DNA of 64,000 nt from Gordonia sp. X0973 (GCF_013348785.1 NZ_CP054691.1:1488001-1552000); one strand, 5' to 3'; positions 9,726-19,512 are shown, numbered from the stretch's first letter. Program-made: numbers and translations. Notes: generated by a model not told the origin, from the letters alone.

Positions 9726-10067
9726 ATGAACACCCTGGACTTCCTCGACAAGCAGTCCCTCCGCGACGACCTGCCCGACTTCGGCCCCGGCGACACCCTT
9801 GACGTCCACGTCAAGGTCATCGAGGGTTCCAAGGAGCGCGTCCAGGTCTTCAAGGGCGTCGTGATCCGTCGCCAGGGTGGCGGTGTGCGTGAGACCTTCA
9901 CCGTCCGCAAGGTGTCCTTCGGCGTCGGCGTGGAGCGCACCTTCCCGGTGCACAGCCCGAACATCGCCAAGATCGACGTGGTCACCCGCGGTGACGTCCG
10001 TCGCGCCAAGCTGTACTACCTGCGCGACCTGCGCGGCAAGGCCGCCAAGATCAAGGAAAAGCGCTGA
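9726..10067 (+). CDS. rplS: 50S ribosomal protein L19
   Basis: 113 residues, full-length bL19 located at the 30S-50S interface. Conserved [17 protein letters not shown] (~18-34), [35 protein letters not shown] and the C-terminal [20 protein letters not shown] are all present. Followed by a strong terminator; its own promoter lies at the end of trmD. Confidence 0.98.
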   Translation: MNTLDFLDKQSLRDDLPDFGPGDTLDVHVKVIEGSKERVQVFKGVVIRRQGGGVRETFTVRKVSFGVGVERTFPVHSPNIAKIDVVTRGDVRRAKLYYLRDLRGKAAKIKEKR

Positions 10068-10090
10068 TCCGCGCTTGACCCCAAGCATCG

Positions 10091-10122
10091 AGAACCCCGG
10101 AGCCCAGCGGCTCCGGGGTTCT
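10091..10122 (+). terminator. Strong terminator after rplS
   Basis: 14-bp stem (10091-10104 with 10109-10122, left arm agaaccccggagcc) and 4-base loop CAGC, followed by TCGC. It lies 23 bases past the rplS stop and separates it from lepB. Confidence 0.8.
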
Positions 10123-10175
10123 TCGCATGTGCGACGTTGCGCCGTGCCGATCCGGCGCCACCGGAATCCGACCGC

Positions 10176-10181
10176 TAAGCT
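10176..10181 (+). promoter_or_regulatory. -10 element for a leaderless lepB transcript
   Basis: TAAGCT followed 8 bases later by the GTG start of lepB, with no ribosome binding site in between. The same arrangement precedes proS, cysG, rlmN, map and others in the window. Confidence 0.55.
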
Positions 10182-10189
10182 GTTGATTC

Positions 10190-10972
10190 GTGTCTGACGA
10201 TAACGACGAGAACATCGAGAACGGCGCTGGGCGCCGGCCCTGGTCGTCCAAGGCCGACCAGCCCAAGGGGGAGAAGTCGTCCTCGTTCCTGCGCGAGCTG
10301 GCGATCATCGTCGGCGTCGTGCTCCTGGTCAGCTGGGTCGGGCAGACATTCCTGTTCCGCCAGTACGTGGTGCCGTCGCAGTCGATGGAGTCCACGCTGA
10401 TCGGCGGCCCGGCAGCAGATGGGAAGCCGCGCACGAACGACCGGATCGTCATCGACAAGCTGTCCTACCGGTTCGGCGAGCCGCAGCCCGGTGACGTCGT
10501 CGTGTTCAAGGCGCCGACCGATTCCTGGAATCCCGACGGCCCGCCCCGCGACGGGAGCACGCTGCGCGGCAAGTTCGTCAACCTCCTCTCCTGGTTCGGC
10601 TATGCGCCGCCCAACGAGTACAGCCTGGTCAAACGCGTCATCGCCACGGGCGGTCAGACCGTCGAATGTCATAACGCCGACGGCGGGTTCAAGGTCGACG
10701 GCAAGCTGATCCACGAGCCGTACATCAACCAGGCCATCCAGCCGCCGGGTCACGAACCCTGCTACGACCGGGAATTCGACGCCATCACCGTGCCCAAGGG
10801 CAACGTGTGGGTGATGGGCGACAACCGCTCCATGTCAGCCGACTCGCGCTACCACACCGAGGACAAGTACCACGGGACGGTTCCGCTGTCCGACGTCCGC
10901 GGCAAGGTGCGGTTCATCATGTGGCCGTTCTCGCGCATGGGCGGCGTCGGAGCGGTGAACCCGCAGAAGTAG
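10190..10972 (+). CDS. lepB: Signal peptidase I
   Basis: 260-residue membrane protease that removes signal peptides. Charged cytoplasmic N-terminus, one membrane segment (~36-56, [21 protein letters not shown]), then the catalytic domain outside: nucleophile Ser65 in PSQSMEST, general base Lys148 in LVKRVIA, and the conserved [11 protein letters not shown] box (~211-221). GTG start at 10190 is 8 bases after TAAGCT and lacks a ribosome binding site, so the mRNA is probably leaderless. rnhB begins 8 bases downstream. Confidence 0.96.
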   Translation: MSDDNDENIENGAGRRPWSSKADQPKGEKSSSFLRELAIIVGVVLLVSWVGQTFLFRQYVVPSQSMESTLIGGPAADGKPRTNDRIVIDKLSYRFGEPQPGDVVVFKAPTDSWNPDGPPRDGSTLRGKFVNLLSWFGYAPPNEYSLVKRVIATGGQTVECHNADGGFKVDGKLIHEPYINQAIQPPGHEPCYDREFDAITVPKGNVWVMGDNRSMSADSRYHTEDKYHGTVPLSDVRGKVRFIMWPFSRMGGVGAVNPQK

Positions 10973-10980
10973 GCCTCCCG

Positions 10981-11658
10981 GTGTCGGCATCTCTGCGTTG
11001 GCCGCCGCGCCCGCCGGTGCGGCGGGCGGCGTCGCTGCGCACCTACGAGTTCGCGCTCCACAACAGCGGGTTGGGACCGGTCGCCGGGGTCGACGAAGCC
11101 GGGCGCGGGGCCTGCGCCGGGCCGCTCGTCGTGGCCGCCTGTGTGTTGCGGCCCAATCAGCTGCGCTCATTGGCCGATCTCAACGACTCGAAGAAGGTCG
11201 CCCCGGCCGCTCGTCGCCGGCTCTACGGCGCGGTGCGAAAGTATGCGCTCGCCCATTCCGTCGTCGTGATAGAGGCAGAGGAGATCGATCGGATCGGCAT
11301 CCACGTCGCCAATATCGAAGGGATGCGGCGGGCGGTCGCCGCGCTGCGGCCGTCGCCCGGCTACGTCCTCTCCGACGGATTCGTCGTGCCCGGACTCCCC
11401 GTCCCGTCGCTGCCGATTATCGCCGGCGATGCCAATGCCGCCTGTATCGCGGCGGCCAGCATCTTGGCGAAGGTCACCCGCGACGACATCATGGCGGGAC
11501 TCGACGAGCAGCATCCCGGTTACGAGTTCACGGTGCACAAGGGCTACTCGACGCAGCTGCACATGTCGCGGTTGGCCGAACTGGGACCGTCGCCGCAACA
11601 CCGCATGTCCTATCGCAACGTCGCGGCGCACGCGGTGCGCGATACCCTGAACCCATGA
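10981..11658 (+). CDS. rnhB: Ribonuclease HII
   Basis: 225 residues from the GTG at 10981; an open frame continues upstream into lepB but that part is not conserved-looking. Acidic active-site residues are visible: [13 protein letters not shown] (Asp38, Glu39), a later Asp in [10 protein letters not shown], and Asp in [22 protein letters not shown]. It removes ribonucleotides from DNA. Downstream DUF2469 overlaps by four bases (ATGA at 11655-11658), so the two are translationally coupled. Confidence 0.95.
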   Translation: MSASLRWPPRPPVRRAASLRTYEFALHNSGLGPVAGVDEAGRGACAGPLVVAACVLRPNQLRSLADLNDSKKVAPAARRRLYGAVRKYALAHSVVVIEAEEIDRIGIHVANIEGMRRAVAALRPSPGYVLSDGFVVPGLPVPSLPIIAGDANAACIAAASILAKVTRDDIMAGLDEQHPGYEFTVHKGYSTQLHMSRLAELGPSPQHRMSYRNVAAHAVRDTLNP

Positions 11659-11960
11659 GTGCCGAGGATCTCGAGAAGTACGAAGCCGAGATGGAGCTTT
11701 CCCTGTACCGCGAGTACAAGGACATCGTCGGCCAATTCACCTACGCGGTGGAGACTGATCGGCGGTTCTACCTGGCCAACGGCGTCGAGCTGGCGCCCCG
11801 CAACGCCGACGGCGAGGTCTATTTCGAGCTGCGCCTCACCGACGCCTGGGTGTGGGATCTCTACCGGCCGGCGCGATTCGTCAAGCAGGTCCGCGTGGTC
11901 ACCTTCAAGGACGTGAACATCGAGGAACTCGAGCAGCCGGAGCTGCGGCTCCCCGAGTAG
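11655..11960 (+). CDS. DUF2469 protein
   Basis: 101-residue conserved actinobacterial protein of unknown function (begins [20 protein letters not shown]). Acidic N-terminal helix and a beta-rich middle with [21 protein letters not shown] and [29 protein letters not shown]. The family is found almost only in actinobacteria, nearly always next to rnhB, as here, with a 4-base overlap. No catalytic motif is apparent. Confidence 0.9.
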   Translation: MSAEDLEKYEAEMELSLYREYKDIVGQFTYAVETDRRFYLANGVELAPRNADGEVYFELRLTDAWVWDLYRPARFVKQVRVVTFKDVNIEELEQPELRLPE

Positions 11961-12096
11961 TCGACCGCGAACCCTGGCCCCGACGGGCGTCCGGGGGTAG
12001 CGTTGGCGCAACGGCAATGGATCCTGCCGAGGCAATCGCCTGAACCGCCACCCGGCTGATGGTTCCTCTCGCGACACGTCGTGGAGGAGTGCCCTG

Positions 12097-13668
12097 GTGG
12101 CCGCTGATCCGAGTACCCCTGACCCCGCGCGGTCCGCGGACGGCATCTCGGTGCTGTTCGCCCGGTCCGGAATCGAATCCGGCGCCGCCGAGCCCGCCTG
12201 CTTCGCCGACCTCAACCTGACGGCGGTGGTCGACGCCGTCGTCGGAGAGGGTGACGAGCACCGGTTGCGTCCGCTGTTCCACCAGCCGGTCGACGCGCCG
12301 ACCGTGGCACTGCGCCACGAGGTGTTCCGCGACCTCGACGAGAGCGAAGAGCTCCGGGGCGCCGTGGACCGATTCCATGCCGCCATGACGCGGGTGCGGG
12401 AGTTCCGCGGGCTCGCGGCGAAGGTCGACAACCGGCTGGAACGGATGGGGTGGCACCTGCGCGCGTGCCGGAGCTACACCGAGGCGGTCGACGAGTTCGC
12501 CACGGCGATGGTCGGGGCCGCGCCGCGGTCGACGTGGCTGCGAGCCCTCACGGACTACCTGGAGAAGCTGGTGGCGGGGGAGGCCTTCGTGGGCCTGCGG
12601 CTCTCGCAGAACCGGGTGACCGCGGTGCTGGGCACGATCCGGTACTGCGTATTCCTGAAGAAGGACACCGTCAGCGTCCGCCACTACGCCGGCGAGCCCA
12701 CCTACTCCGCCGACACGGCGACCGTCATGGCCGCCTTCACCTCGGGATCGCCACCGGCCCGGTTCGCGTATGGGGCGCGACCGGAGTTGAACCACGTCGA
12801 ATCGCAGATACTCGACCGTGTCGGGCAGATCTTCCCCGACGAATTCGAGCAGCTCGGCCGCTTCGTCACCGCGACCGCCGCCTTCGTCGACGCGGGGTTG
12901 GAACGGGTCGATCGCGAATTGCACTTCTACACCGGGTATCGGGCGTTCACCGCGTCGATCGCGACGACCGGGCTGTGCTTCTGCCTTCCGACGATCGTCA
13001 CCGACGCGGAGATCCCGACCTGGGCCGACGGCGCTTTCGACCTCGCCCTGGCACTGGCCCGGGTCGACGACAAGGCCGGCGGTCCCGTCGTCTGCAACGG
13101 CTTCCGACTGGATGCGCCCGAACGCGCGATCGTCGTGTCCGGGCCCAACCAGGGCGGTAAGACCACGTTTGCGCGGATGTTCGGCCAACTCCACCACCTC
13201 GCGTCGCTGGGGGTTCCGGTGCCCGGCACCGGGGCACAGCTGATCGACGCCGATCACGTGTACACCCACTTCGAGCGGGAGGAGGACGCGACCAGCGACC
13301 ACGGCAAGCTGGCCGACGAGCTGATCCGCATCCACGACGTGCTCGAACGGGTGACCCCGCGCAGCGTCGTCGTCATGAACGAGAGCTTCACGTCGACCTC
13401 GCTGCACGATGCCCGCCAACTCGGGCGGGCGATCCTGTCGCGACTCATCGACGACGGCATCCTGTGCCTCTACGTCACCTTCGTCGAGGAACTGTCGCGG
13501 CTCTCGCCGGTCACCGTCAGCATGGTCGGCTCCGTCGACCCGGCCGACCCCGCCCGCCGCACCTTCCGCGTCACCCGCCGACCCGCCGATGGCCGGGCCT
13601 ACGCACGGGCGATCGCCGAGAAATACTCGCTGACCTACGACGACGTGAAGCGGCGGGTGCGGTCATGA
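12097..13668 (+). CDS. MutS-type ATPase, first of a coupled pair
   Basis: 523 residues, GTG start with GGAGGAG at 12083-12089. Resembles MutS only in the clamp/lever helices (~80-300) and C-terminal ABC-type ATPase domain: Walker A SGPNQGGKTTFARM (~347-360), Q/D-loop region FEREEDATSDHGKL (~390-403), Walker B VVVMNESFTSTS (~425-436). The mismatch-recognition domain I of real MutS is absent, so a direct mismatch repair role is unlikely. Ends in an ATGA overlap with the second MutS-like gene. Mycobacteriales lack MutS/MutL and use NucS for mismatch repair, so the role of this pair is open. Confidence 0.8.
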   Translation: MAADPSTPDPARSADGISVLFARSGIESGAAEPACFADLNLTAVVDAVVGEGDEHRLRPLFHQPVDAPTVALRHEVFRDLDESEELRGAVDRFHAAMTRVREFRGLAAKVDNRLERMGWHLRACRSYTEAVDEFATAMVGAAPRSTWLRALTDYLEKLVAGEAFVGLRLSQNRVTAVLGTIRYCVFLKKDTVSVRHYAGEPTYSADTATVMAAFTSGSPPARFAYGARPELNHVESQILDRVGQIFPDEFEQLGRFVTATAAFVDAGLERVDRELHFYTGYRAFTASIATTGLCFCLPTIVTDAEIPTWADGAFDLALALARVDDKAGGPVVCNGFRLDAPERAIVVSGPNQGGKTTFARMFGQLHHLASLGVPVPGTGAQLIDADHVYTHFEREEDATSDHGKLADELIRIHDVLERVTPRSVVVMNESFTSTSLHDARQLGRAILSRLIDDGILCLYVTFVEELSRLSPVTVSMVGSVDPADPARRTFRVTRRPADGRAYARAIAEKYSLTYDDVKRRVRS

Positions 13669-15200
13669 AGGTCCGGCTGCTGTATCCCGACCGCGATGCG
13701 GACTTCACCCGTACCACCGACCGGGAGTCCGAGCACATCGTCGCCGACCTCGGCATGGGTGGTCTCATCACCACCATCGCGGCCGGCGACCCGTACGTCG
13801 CCGACGTCATGACGGTGTCGTTGTTCGACCTGCTCACCGACGTCGAGGCCATTCGCTACCGGCAATCGGCCCTGGCCGATGCGGTGAAGAACGCCGACAC
13901 CGTCGTCGAGCTGTACCGCCTGTCCGGGTCGGCGATCGACGATTTGCGCAAACACATCTTCTACTCGCTCGGGCGGCTCTCCCCGGAGCAGTACATGAAC
14001 CGTTCGCTGTCGGTGGTCGACTCCCTCAGCGTGCGACTGCGGGAACTGGCCGAACTCGTCGGGCGGGTCCGACGGGATTTCGCGTCGCGGCCGTTCGGCG
14101 ACTTCTTCGACGAGTGTGCGCGGTTGCTGACCCCGCAGCGACTCGACGAGGTGGCCCGACACCTGCGGGAGGTCTCCTTCGACCACGGTGCACTGCTGAG
14201 CGTTCGCCTGGGCGAGGGCGTCCGCGGCACCGACTACACGATGGTCAAACCCGCCCAGCACGGTCTGCTGGACCGCGTATTCGCCGAGCGCGGCCTGAGC
14301 TTTCAGATCGCGCCGCGCGACGTGACCGGCGCGAAGATCGTCGGCGAGCTGCGCGGCCGCGGAGTCCGCGAGGTCGCGGGGACCCTCGCCGACGCCGCCG
14401 ACACGATGGAGCGGTTCTTCCGGGCGCTGCACTGGGAGGCGGCGTTCTACATCGGCGCCGCACGGCTCTTCGAGCTGCTGGAATCCGCGCACGGACGCGT
14501 GTGCCTGCCCGTTCCCGTTCCGCTCGCGGAACCGGTCTTCGCCGTCGAGGACCTCTACGACCCCGCGCTCGCGCTGCACCTGGGACGCGACGTCGTGCCG
14601 AGCGGCATCGACGCCGGTACCGGGCGGCTCGTCGTCGTGACCGGTGCCAACCAGGGCGGCAAGTCGACCTTCCTGCGCGCGGTCGGCCAGGCCCAGCTGA
14701 TGATGCAGGCGGGGCTGCCGGTGGCCGCCTCGGGTATGCGCGCACAGGTGCGCTCGGCGCTGTTCACCCACTTCAAGCGCGAAGAGGACCGCGAGATGGT
14801 GAGCGGCAAGCTCGACGAGGAGATGGCCAGGATGAGCCGGATCATCGACGCGATGCCGCCGTCGGCGCGGGGATCCTCGATCTTCCTGTTCAACGAGTCC
14901 TTCGCGTCGACGAACGAGGGCGAGGGCGCCCAGATCGCCGAGGGGATCGTCGGCGCCCTGCTGGAGTCGGGGCATCGGGTGTTCTTCGTGACGCATATGT
15001 ACGAGCTGGCCCGTCGCCTCTACGAGCAGGCGTCGCCGGCCGACCGCGCGTCGTGCTTCCTGCGCCCGCAGCGCCGCGACGACGGGACGCGGACCTTCCG
15101 CGTCGTCCCGGCGGAACCCGAGCCGACCAGCTACGGGCAGGACCTGTACCGACAGATTTTCGGAGCCGTCACCACGTCGGCGCCGACCAAAGGAGGATGA
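13665..15200 (+). CDS. MutS-type ATPase, second of a coupled pair
   Basis: 511 residues from the ATG at 13665, which overlaps the stop of the first MutS-like gene by four bases. Same layout: a variable N-terminus (MKVRLLYPDRDADF), helical core, then ATPase domain with Walker A GANQGGKSTFLRAVGQAQ (~326-343), FKREEDREMVSGKLDEE (~370-386) and Walker B IFLFNESFASTNEGEG (~406-421). No MutS domain I. The two ATPases differ in sequence and probably form a heterodimer, as MutS-family ATPases act as dimers with composite sites (inference). A Shine-Dalgarno AAGGAGGA overlaps its end and serves the next gene. Confidence 0.8.
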   Translation: MKVRLLYPDRDADFTRTTDRESEHIVADLGMGGLITTIAAGDPYVADVMTVSLFDLLTDVEAIRYRQSALADAVKNADTVVELYRLSGSAIDDLRKHIFYSLGRLSPEQYMNRSLSVVDSLSVRLRELAELVGRVRRDFASRPFGDFFDECARLLTPQRLDEVARHLREVSFDHGALLSVRLGEGVRGTDYTMVKPAQHGLLDRVFAERGLSFQIAPRDVTGAKIVGELRGRGVREVAGTLADAADTMERFFRALHWEAAFYIGAARLFELLESAHGRVCLPVPVPLAEPVFAVEDLYDPALALHLGRDVVPSGIDAGTGRLVVVTGANQGGKSTFLRAVGQAQLMMQAGLPVAASGMRAQVRSALFTHFKREEDREMVSGKLDEEMARMSRIIDAMPPSARGSSIFLFNESFASTNEGEGAQIAEGIVGALLESGHRVFFVTHMYELARRLYEQASPADRASCFLRPQRRDDGTRTFRVVPAEPEPTSYGQDLYRQIFGAVTTSAPTKGG

Positions 15201-15204
15201 CGCA

Positions 15205-15777
15205 GTGACCACCATCTACTTGTCCCGACACGGGGAGACCGCGCTCAACGCCGACGGCCGGCTGCGGGGATTGGCCGACCCGGATCTCGACGACACCGGT
15301 CGGGGACAGGCCGCGGCCCTGGGTAGGGCACTGGCCGACAGCGGAGCCGGATTCGTCGTGTCGAGCCCGTTGGCGCGCGCCAGACAGACCGCCGCCGCGA
15401 TCGCCGCGCCGCTGGGCGTGACCGCGGAAGTCGACGAGGGTTTCAACGACCGCGATTACGGCGAGTGGACCGGGCAGGTCAAGGCCGAGGTGGTCGCCCG
15501 GTTCGGATCGGTCGACGCGGCGCCGGGCGTCGAACCCAGACGCGACGTCCTCGCGCGGGCCCGCCCGACCCTGGAGCGGTGGGCCGACCGCGGCGAACAG
15601 GCGGGGTGCCCGGTCGTCGTGGTCACCCACGACGCCGTGATCCGACCGCTCCTCGTTGAATTCGGCGTCGCCGAGGATCGGCTCGACGTGCGGACCGCGT
15701 CGTATCAGATCCTCGACCGCGTCGACGGCGAATGGACCGTGCGGGAGCTGGACATTCTTCCCGACGCGCGGGACTAA
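15205..15777 (+). CDS. Histidine phosphatase family protein
   Basis: 190 residues, GTG start at 15205 with AAGGAGGA at 15190-15197. Phosphoglycerate mutase/acid phosphatase fold: catalytic LSRHGET (His ~8) near the N-terminus, SSPLARARQTA with the second arginine (~50-60), DRDYGEWTG with the conserved acid, and VVVTHDAVIRPLL with the second catalytic histidine (~143). Substrate not predictable. Follows the MutS-like pair by 4 bases and is probably cotranscribed. Confidence 0.88.
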   Translation: MTTIYLSRHGETALNADGRLRGLADPDLDDTGRGQAAALGRALADSGAGFVVSSPLARARQTAAAIAAPLGVTAEVDEGFNDRDYGEWTGQVKAEVVARFGSVDAAPGVEPRRDVLARARPTLERWADRGEQAGCPVVVVTHDAVIRPLLVEFGVAEDRLDVRTASYQILDRVDGEWTVRELDILPDARD

Positions 15778-15863
15778 TCCACAGTTCGCCACCGTCCACA
15801 GGGGACGGCGGCGAACGGGATTCACCGGGCCGGGGCGTCGTCGGCCGCGCGCACCATGAGCGC

Positions 15864-16265
15864 ATGGCGGACACACGGCGACAACTCGGCGCGGTCGGCG
15901 AGACCATCGCCGCCGACTATCTGACGACGCTCGGCTGGCGGGTGTGCGCCCGCAACTGGCGCAACCGGTACGGCGAGCTCGACATCGTCGCGCGCGAGCC
16001 GAATCCGTCCGGCGTCGCGGACACCCTGGTGATCGTCGAGGTGAAGACGCGGCTCAACGGCGCGGTCTACGACGACCCGGTGGCGGCGGTGACCGATGCG
16101 AAGCTGGCGCGGATGGTGCGCCTGGCCTGGATGTGGATCGACGAGCGGCGGGAGGCCGGCGACCTGCCGTATTTCGAGGCGTTGCGGTTCGACGCGATCT
16201 CCGTCCGGATGGACGGCGAGAGCGGGGCGCCGACGCTGCGCCACCACCGCGGACTGGTCGACTGA
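15864..16265 (+). CDS. YraN family (UPF0102) endonuclease-like protein
   Basis: 133 residues from the ATG at 15864 (MADTRRQLGAVGETIAADYL). UPF0102/YraN proteins have the restriction-endonuclease-like fold; the characteristic GELDIVAREP and VIVEVKTRLNGAV (D...ExK pattern, ~39-66) are present. Function not firmly known. The frame stays open upstream to 15732 but that part has no conserved character. Its TGA overlaps the ATG of the comM homologue (TGATG), forming the conserved yraN-comM-dprA cluster. Confidence 0.9.
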   Translation: MADTRRQLGAVGETIAADYLTTLGWRVCARNWRNRYGELDIVAREPNPSGVADTLVIVEVKTRLNGAVYDDPVAAVTDAKLARMVRLAWMWIDERREAGDLPYFEALRFDAISVRMDGESGAPTLRHHRGLVD

Positions 16266-17776
16266 TGGCGTTGGGTCGCGCCCACTCCGTCGGGCTGAAC
16301 GCCTTCGCCGCGCGGGTCGTCGAGGTCCAGGCCAACACGAGCCGCGGGACCCCGGGCTTCTTCATCACCGGCTTGGCCGATACCGCGCTTCGGGAAGCAC
16401 GCGACCGGGTACGGCCCGCCATCGTCAACACCGGCGGCAAATTCCCCGAATTGAAGGTCGTGGTCGCCCTCGCCCCGGCCGACATGCCGAAATCCGGTCC
16501 GGCCTACGACCTGGCGATGGCGGTGGGGATCCTCCTGACGGGCGAGGAGGTATCCGACGAGAAGGTGCCGTCGACGGTCTTCCTCGGCGAACTCGGCCTC
16601 GACGGGGCGATCCGCCCGGTGCGCGGGGTGCTGCCCTGTCTGCTCGAGGCCCGTCGGGCGGGGTTCGCCCGGGCGGTCGTGCCGATGGCCAACGCCGCCG
16701 AGGCGGGACTGGTATCCGACGTGGAGATCCACGGCGCGACCAACCTCGGGGAGGTGTGCCGGTGGCTCAACGGCGAGACGGTGCTGGACGCGGCGGTGCC
16801 GCCGTCGTGCGATCCGCCCTCGTCGGCGCCCGACCTGGCCGACGTCGTCGGGCAGGCTCCGGCCCGTCGGGCGCTGGAGATCGCGGCGGCCGGCATGCAC
16901 CACGTGCTGATGACCGGGCCGCCCGGAATCGGCAAGACGATGTTGGCGCGCCGATTGCCCGGGATCCTGCCCTCCCTGGATGCGGAGGCGTCGTTGGAGG
17001 TGACGGCACTGCACTCGATCGCCGGGGTCCTGCCGTCGTCGCGACCGCTCATCGTCGAGCCGCCGTTCATCGCGCCACATCACTCGGTATCGGTGACCGC
17101 GCTCCTCGGCGGCGGTATCGGGATCGCCGGTCCGGGTGCGGTGTCGCTGGCACACCGTGGCGTCCTCTTCCTCGACGAGTGCGCCGAGATGGGGGCGAAG
17201 GCGCTCGACGCCCTGCGGCAGCCGTTGGAGGAGGGGGAGGTGCGGGTGTCGCGTCGGGACGGGGTCGCCACCTACCCGGCGCGCATCCAGCTGGTGTTGG
17301 CGGCCAACCCGTGCCCGTGCGCCCCCGCGCATGATGTCGACTGCGTGTGCTCGGTGGTGACGCGGCGCCGCTATCTGGGGAAGCTGTCCGGTCCGTTGAT
17401 GGACCGGATCGACATCCGGGTCCGGATGAACCCGCCCGGAAACGCCGCCCTGCTCACCGAGTCGGGTGAGTCGAGCGCGACCGTGCGGGCCCGAGTCGTT
17501 GCCGCGCGGGAGGCCGCGGTGGCGCGGTGGGCGAGGCACGGATGGCGCACCAACGTCGAGGTCCCCGGATCGGCGCTGCGCGGGGAGTTCCGGCTCGCCG
17601 CCGACGCACTGCGGCCGGTCGAACTGTTCCTGCGCGACGGCCGGGTGACCGCCCGGGGCGCCGATCGCGCTCTGCGATTGGCGTGGAGCATGGCCGACCT
17701 GCGCGGTGCACAGTCGCCCGACCAGGACGACGTGGCGCAGGCGCTGCTGTACCGCGATCGAGGGGGATCCGTATGA
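16265..17776 (+). CDS. comM: YifB/ComM family Mg-chelatase-like AAA+ ATPase
   Basis: 503 residues, AAA+ protein related to ComM, a hexameric branch-migration helicase used in natural transformation. N-terminal domain VGLNAFAARVVEVQANTSRGTPGFFITGLAD (~8-38), ATPase with Walker A TGPPGIGKTMLARRLPGIL (~218-236), Walker B GVLFLDECAEM (~300-310), and a zinc-like CPCAPAHDVDCVC (cysteines ~352-364), then C-terminal lid. Starts inside the TGATG overlap with yraN and ends in an ATGA overlap with dprA. Confidence 0.92.
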   Translation: MALGRAHSVGLNAFAARVVEVQANTSRGTPGFFITGLADTALREARDRVRPAIVNTGGKFPELKVVVALAPADMPKSGPAYDLAMAVGILLTGEEVSDEKVPSTVFLGELGLDGAIRPVRGVLPCLLEARRAGFARAVVPMANAAEAGLVSDVEIHGATNLGEVCRWLNGETVLDAAVPPSCDPPSSAPDLADVVGQAPARRALEIAAAGMHHVLMTGPPGIGKTMLARRLPGILPSLDAEASLEVTALHSIAGVLPSSRPLIVEPPFIAPHHSVSVTALLGGGIGIAGPGAVSLAHRGVLFLDECAEMGAKALDALRQPLEEGEVRVSRRDGVATYPARIQLVLAANPCPCAPAHDVDCVCSVVTRRRYLGKLSGPLMDRIDIRVRMNPPGNAALLTESGESSATVRARVVAAREAAVARWARHGWRTNVEVPGSALRGEFRLAADALRPVELFLRDGRVTARGADRALRLAWSMADLRGAQSPDQDDVAQALLYRDRGGSV

Positions 17777-18903
17777 GCGCCGATGAGGAGAAGGCGCGGG
17801 CGTGGGCGTATCTCGCACGGGTGGCCGAGCCGCCGCATACCGGAATGCGCGAGCTGGTCGAGGCGGTCGGGCCGTGCGAGGCGGCGGCCGCGATCCGCGC
17901 CCGTCGGGTACCCGCGGGATTCGACGGGGTGCTCGGCGCCACGGCCGCGCGGTCCGCCGTCGATACGACGGGTGACCTGGATCGGGCCGCGGCGGTGGGC
18001 GCGCGGTTGATCACCCCCGACGACGAGGAGTGGCCGGGTTGGCAGCTGTGGGGTTTGCGCGGCGCGGACACCGCCGAACGCGGCGGCCCGCCGTTGGTGC
18101 TCTGGGTGCGGGGCGGGCGGAGCCTTGCCGCGGAGGTGGGCAAGAGCATCGGCGTCGTCGGGTCGCGCAGCTCGACCTCCTACGGCGAATACGTCACCGG
18201 GCAGCTGGTCGGCGGAATCGTCGACGTCGGTTGGTCGGTGGTCTCGGGCGGGGCATTCGGCATCGACGGAGTCGCGCACCGGGCGTGCCTGGGCAGCGGG
18301 GGCAGCACGGTCGCCGTCCTGGCCTGCGGGATCGATGTCGACTATCCCGCGTCGCACGCGTCGTTGTTCGCCGCGGTCGCGCGGGACGGGTTGATCGTCA
18401 GCGAATACCCGCCGGGGACGACCGCCGCCCGGCACCGGTTCCTGACGCGCAACCGTCTCGTCGCGGCACTGTCGTCCGCGGTGGTGGTCGTCGAGGCCGG
18501 TCGGCGCAGCGGCGCGGCCAACACGGCGGCGTGGGCGCGCAAACTGGGACGACCCCTCGGTGCCGTTCCCGGTCCGGTGACCTCGGCGATGTCGGTCGGC
18601 TGCAACCGGATGATCGCCGACGAGCAGGCCGCCCTGATCGTCGACTCGCAGTCCTTGATCTCGTTGGCAGCGCCCGACGGCGCGGGTGGTCCCACCGATG
18701 GTCCGGCCCGTCGGATCGATGCGTTGACCGGTGACCGCCAACGGGTCTACGAGGCCCTACCCGGCCGTGGGTCGATCACCGTCGACGAGATCGCCGTAAG
18801 CGCCGGTGTGGGTGCAAGCGCAGTGATGGCGGCCTTGGCGATGCTCGAGGTGGACGGCTATGTCACGGCGGTGGGAGACGGGTGGGCAATCGTGCGGGAC
18901 TGA
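17773..18903 (+). CDS. dprA: DNA processing protein DprA
   Basis: 376 residues; ATG at 17773 overlaps the comM stop (ATGA). Rossmann-type DprA domain that loads RecA on incoming single-stranded DNA: IGVVGSRSSTSYGEYV (~131-146), VVSGGAFGIDGVAHRACL (~156-173), ACGIDVDYPASH, SEYPPGTTAARHRFLTRNRLVAALSSAVVVVEA (~212-245) and NTAAWARKLGRPLGAVPGPVTS. C-terminal winged-helix remnant (~320-376). The operon yraN-comM-dprA is a widespread conserved set; competence itself is not implied. Confidence 0.94.
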   Translation: MSADEEKARAWAYLARVAEPPHTGMRELVEAVGPCEAAAAIRARRVPAGFDGVLGATAARSAVDTTGDLDRAAAVGARLITPDDEEWPGWQLWGLRGADTAERGGPPLVLWVRGGRSLAAEVGKSIGVVGSRSSTSYGEYVTGQLVGGIVDVGWSVVSGGAFGIDGVAHRACLGSGGSTVAVLACGIDVDYPASHASLFAAVARDGLIVSEYPPGTTAARHRFLTRNRLVAALSSAVVVVEAGRRSGAANTAAWARKLGRPLGAVPGPVTSAMSVGCNRMIADEQAALIVDSQSLISLAAPDGAGGPTDGPARRIDALTGDRQRVYEALPGRGSITVDEIAVSAGVGASAVMAALAMLEVDGYVTAVGDGWAIVRD

Positions 18904-18915
18904 CCGTCGTCGTGC

Positions 18916-19512
18916 TCACGAGTGGGGTGGGACCGGGCGCCGACCGCCGACGATGAGCGCGATGTCCTTCGCCGGCAGTGTGATCGGGGTGCCCGAGCCG
19001 AGGTGGATATCGGCGTCTTCGGCGACCAGGGAGATTCCGTCCAGGTCGACGCCGAAATAGGCGAGTTGGCGCTTGTCGGGCTGGCCGATGGCCAGGGCGA
19101 TGCGGTCTGCGGGCGCTGACGGCAGCCCGAGCGGCTCGGTGATGTCGAGGCCGTGCAGGACGTCGTGGGCAAGGGCGCCGGCTTGGCCGCCGCGCGGTGG
19201 CTTCCACGGATGTTCGATGTTGGCGCGCATCGAATCGAGCAACTCGGCGTCGGACACTCGGGCGGTGTCCTTGCGCGCCTGGCGATCGGCATAGCGGTTG
19301 AAGTTCCCCCGGGCGGCAAGGATGCCGGCGATCACCCGTGGCCCGGAGATGCGGTAGGCCATCGTGATGTGCGCGACGACTTCGCGGACCCGCCACCCCT
19401 CGCAAAGCGAGGACTCGGCCCACTGCGCGGGCGTCAGCCCGGCGAGTAGATCGGCCAGGCGGCGGCGTTCGGCAAAGGTCTCGCGGCGGAGGTCTTCTTC
19501 GGTGGGGGACAC
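18916..19512 (-). CDS. DinB-like maleylpyruvate isomerase family protein (mycothiol-type)
   Basis: 198 residues, GTG start at 19512. Four-helix DinB/MDMPI fold: N-terminal helices with LTPAQWAESSLCEGWRVREVVAHITMAY (~25-52) carrying the first metal histidine, and LAHDVLHGLDITEPLG (~113-128) carrying a second. Proteins of this type are mycothiol-dependent or unknown-function metalloenzymes in actinobacteria. Convergent with dprA (12-base gap) and divergent from the TetR gene at 19627. Function unknown. Confidence 0.8.
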   Translation of the reverse strand: MSPTEEDLRRETFAERRRLADLLAGLTPAQWAESSLCEGWRVREVVAHITMAYRISGPRVIAGILAARGNFNRYADRQARKDTARVSDAELLDSMRANIEHPWKPPRGGQAGALAHDVLHGLDITEPLGLPSAPADRIALAIGQPDKRQLAYFGVDLDGISLVAEDADIHLGSGTPITLPAKDIALIVGGRRPVPPHS

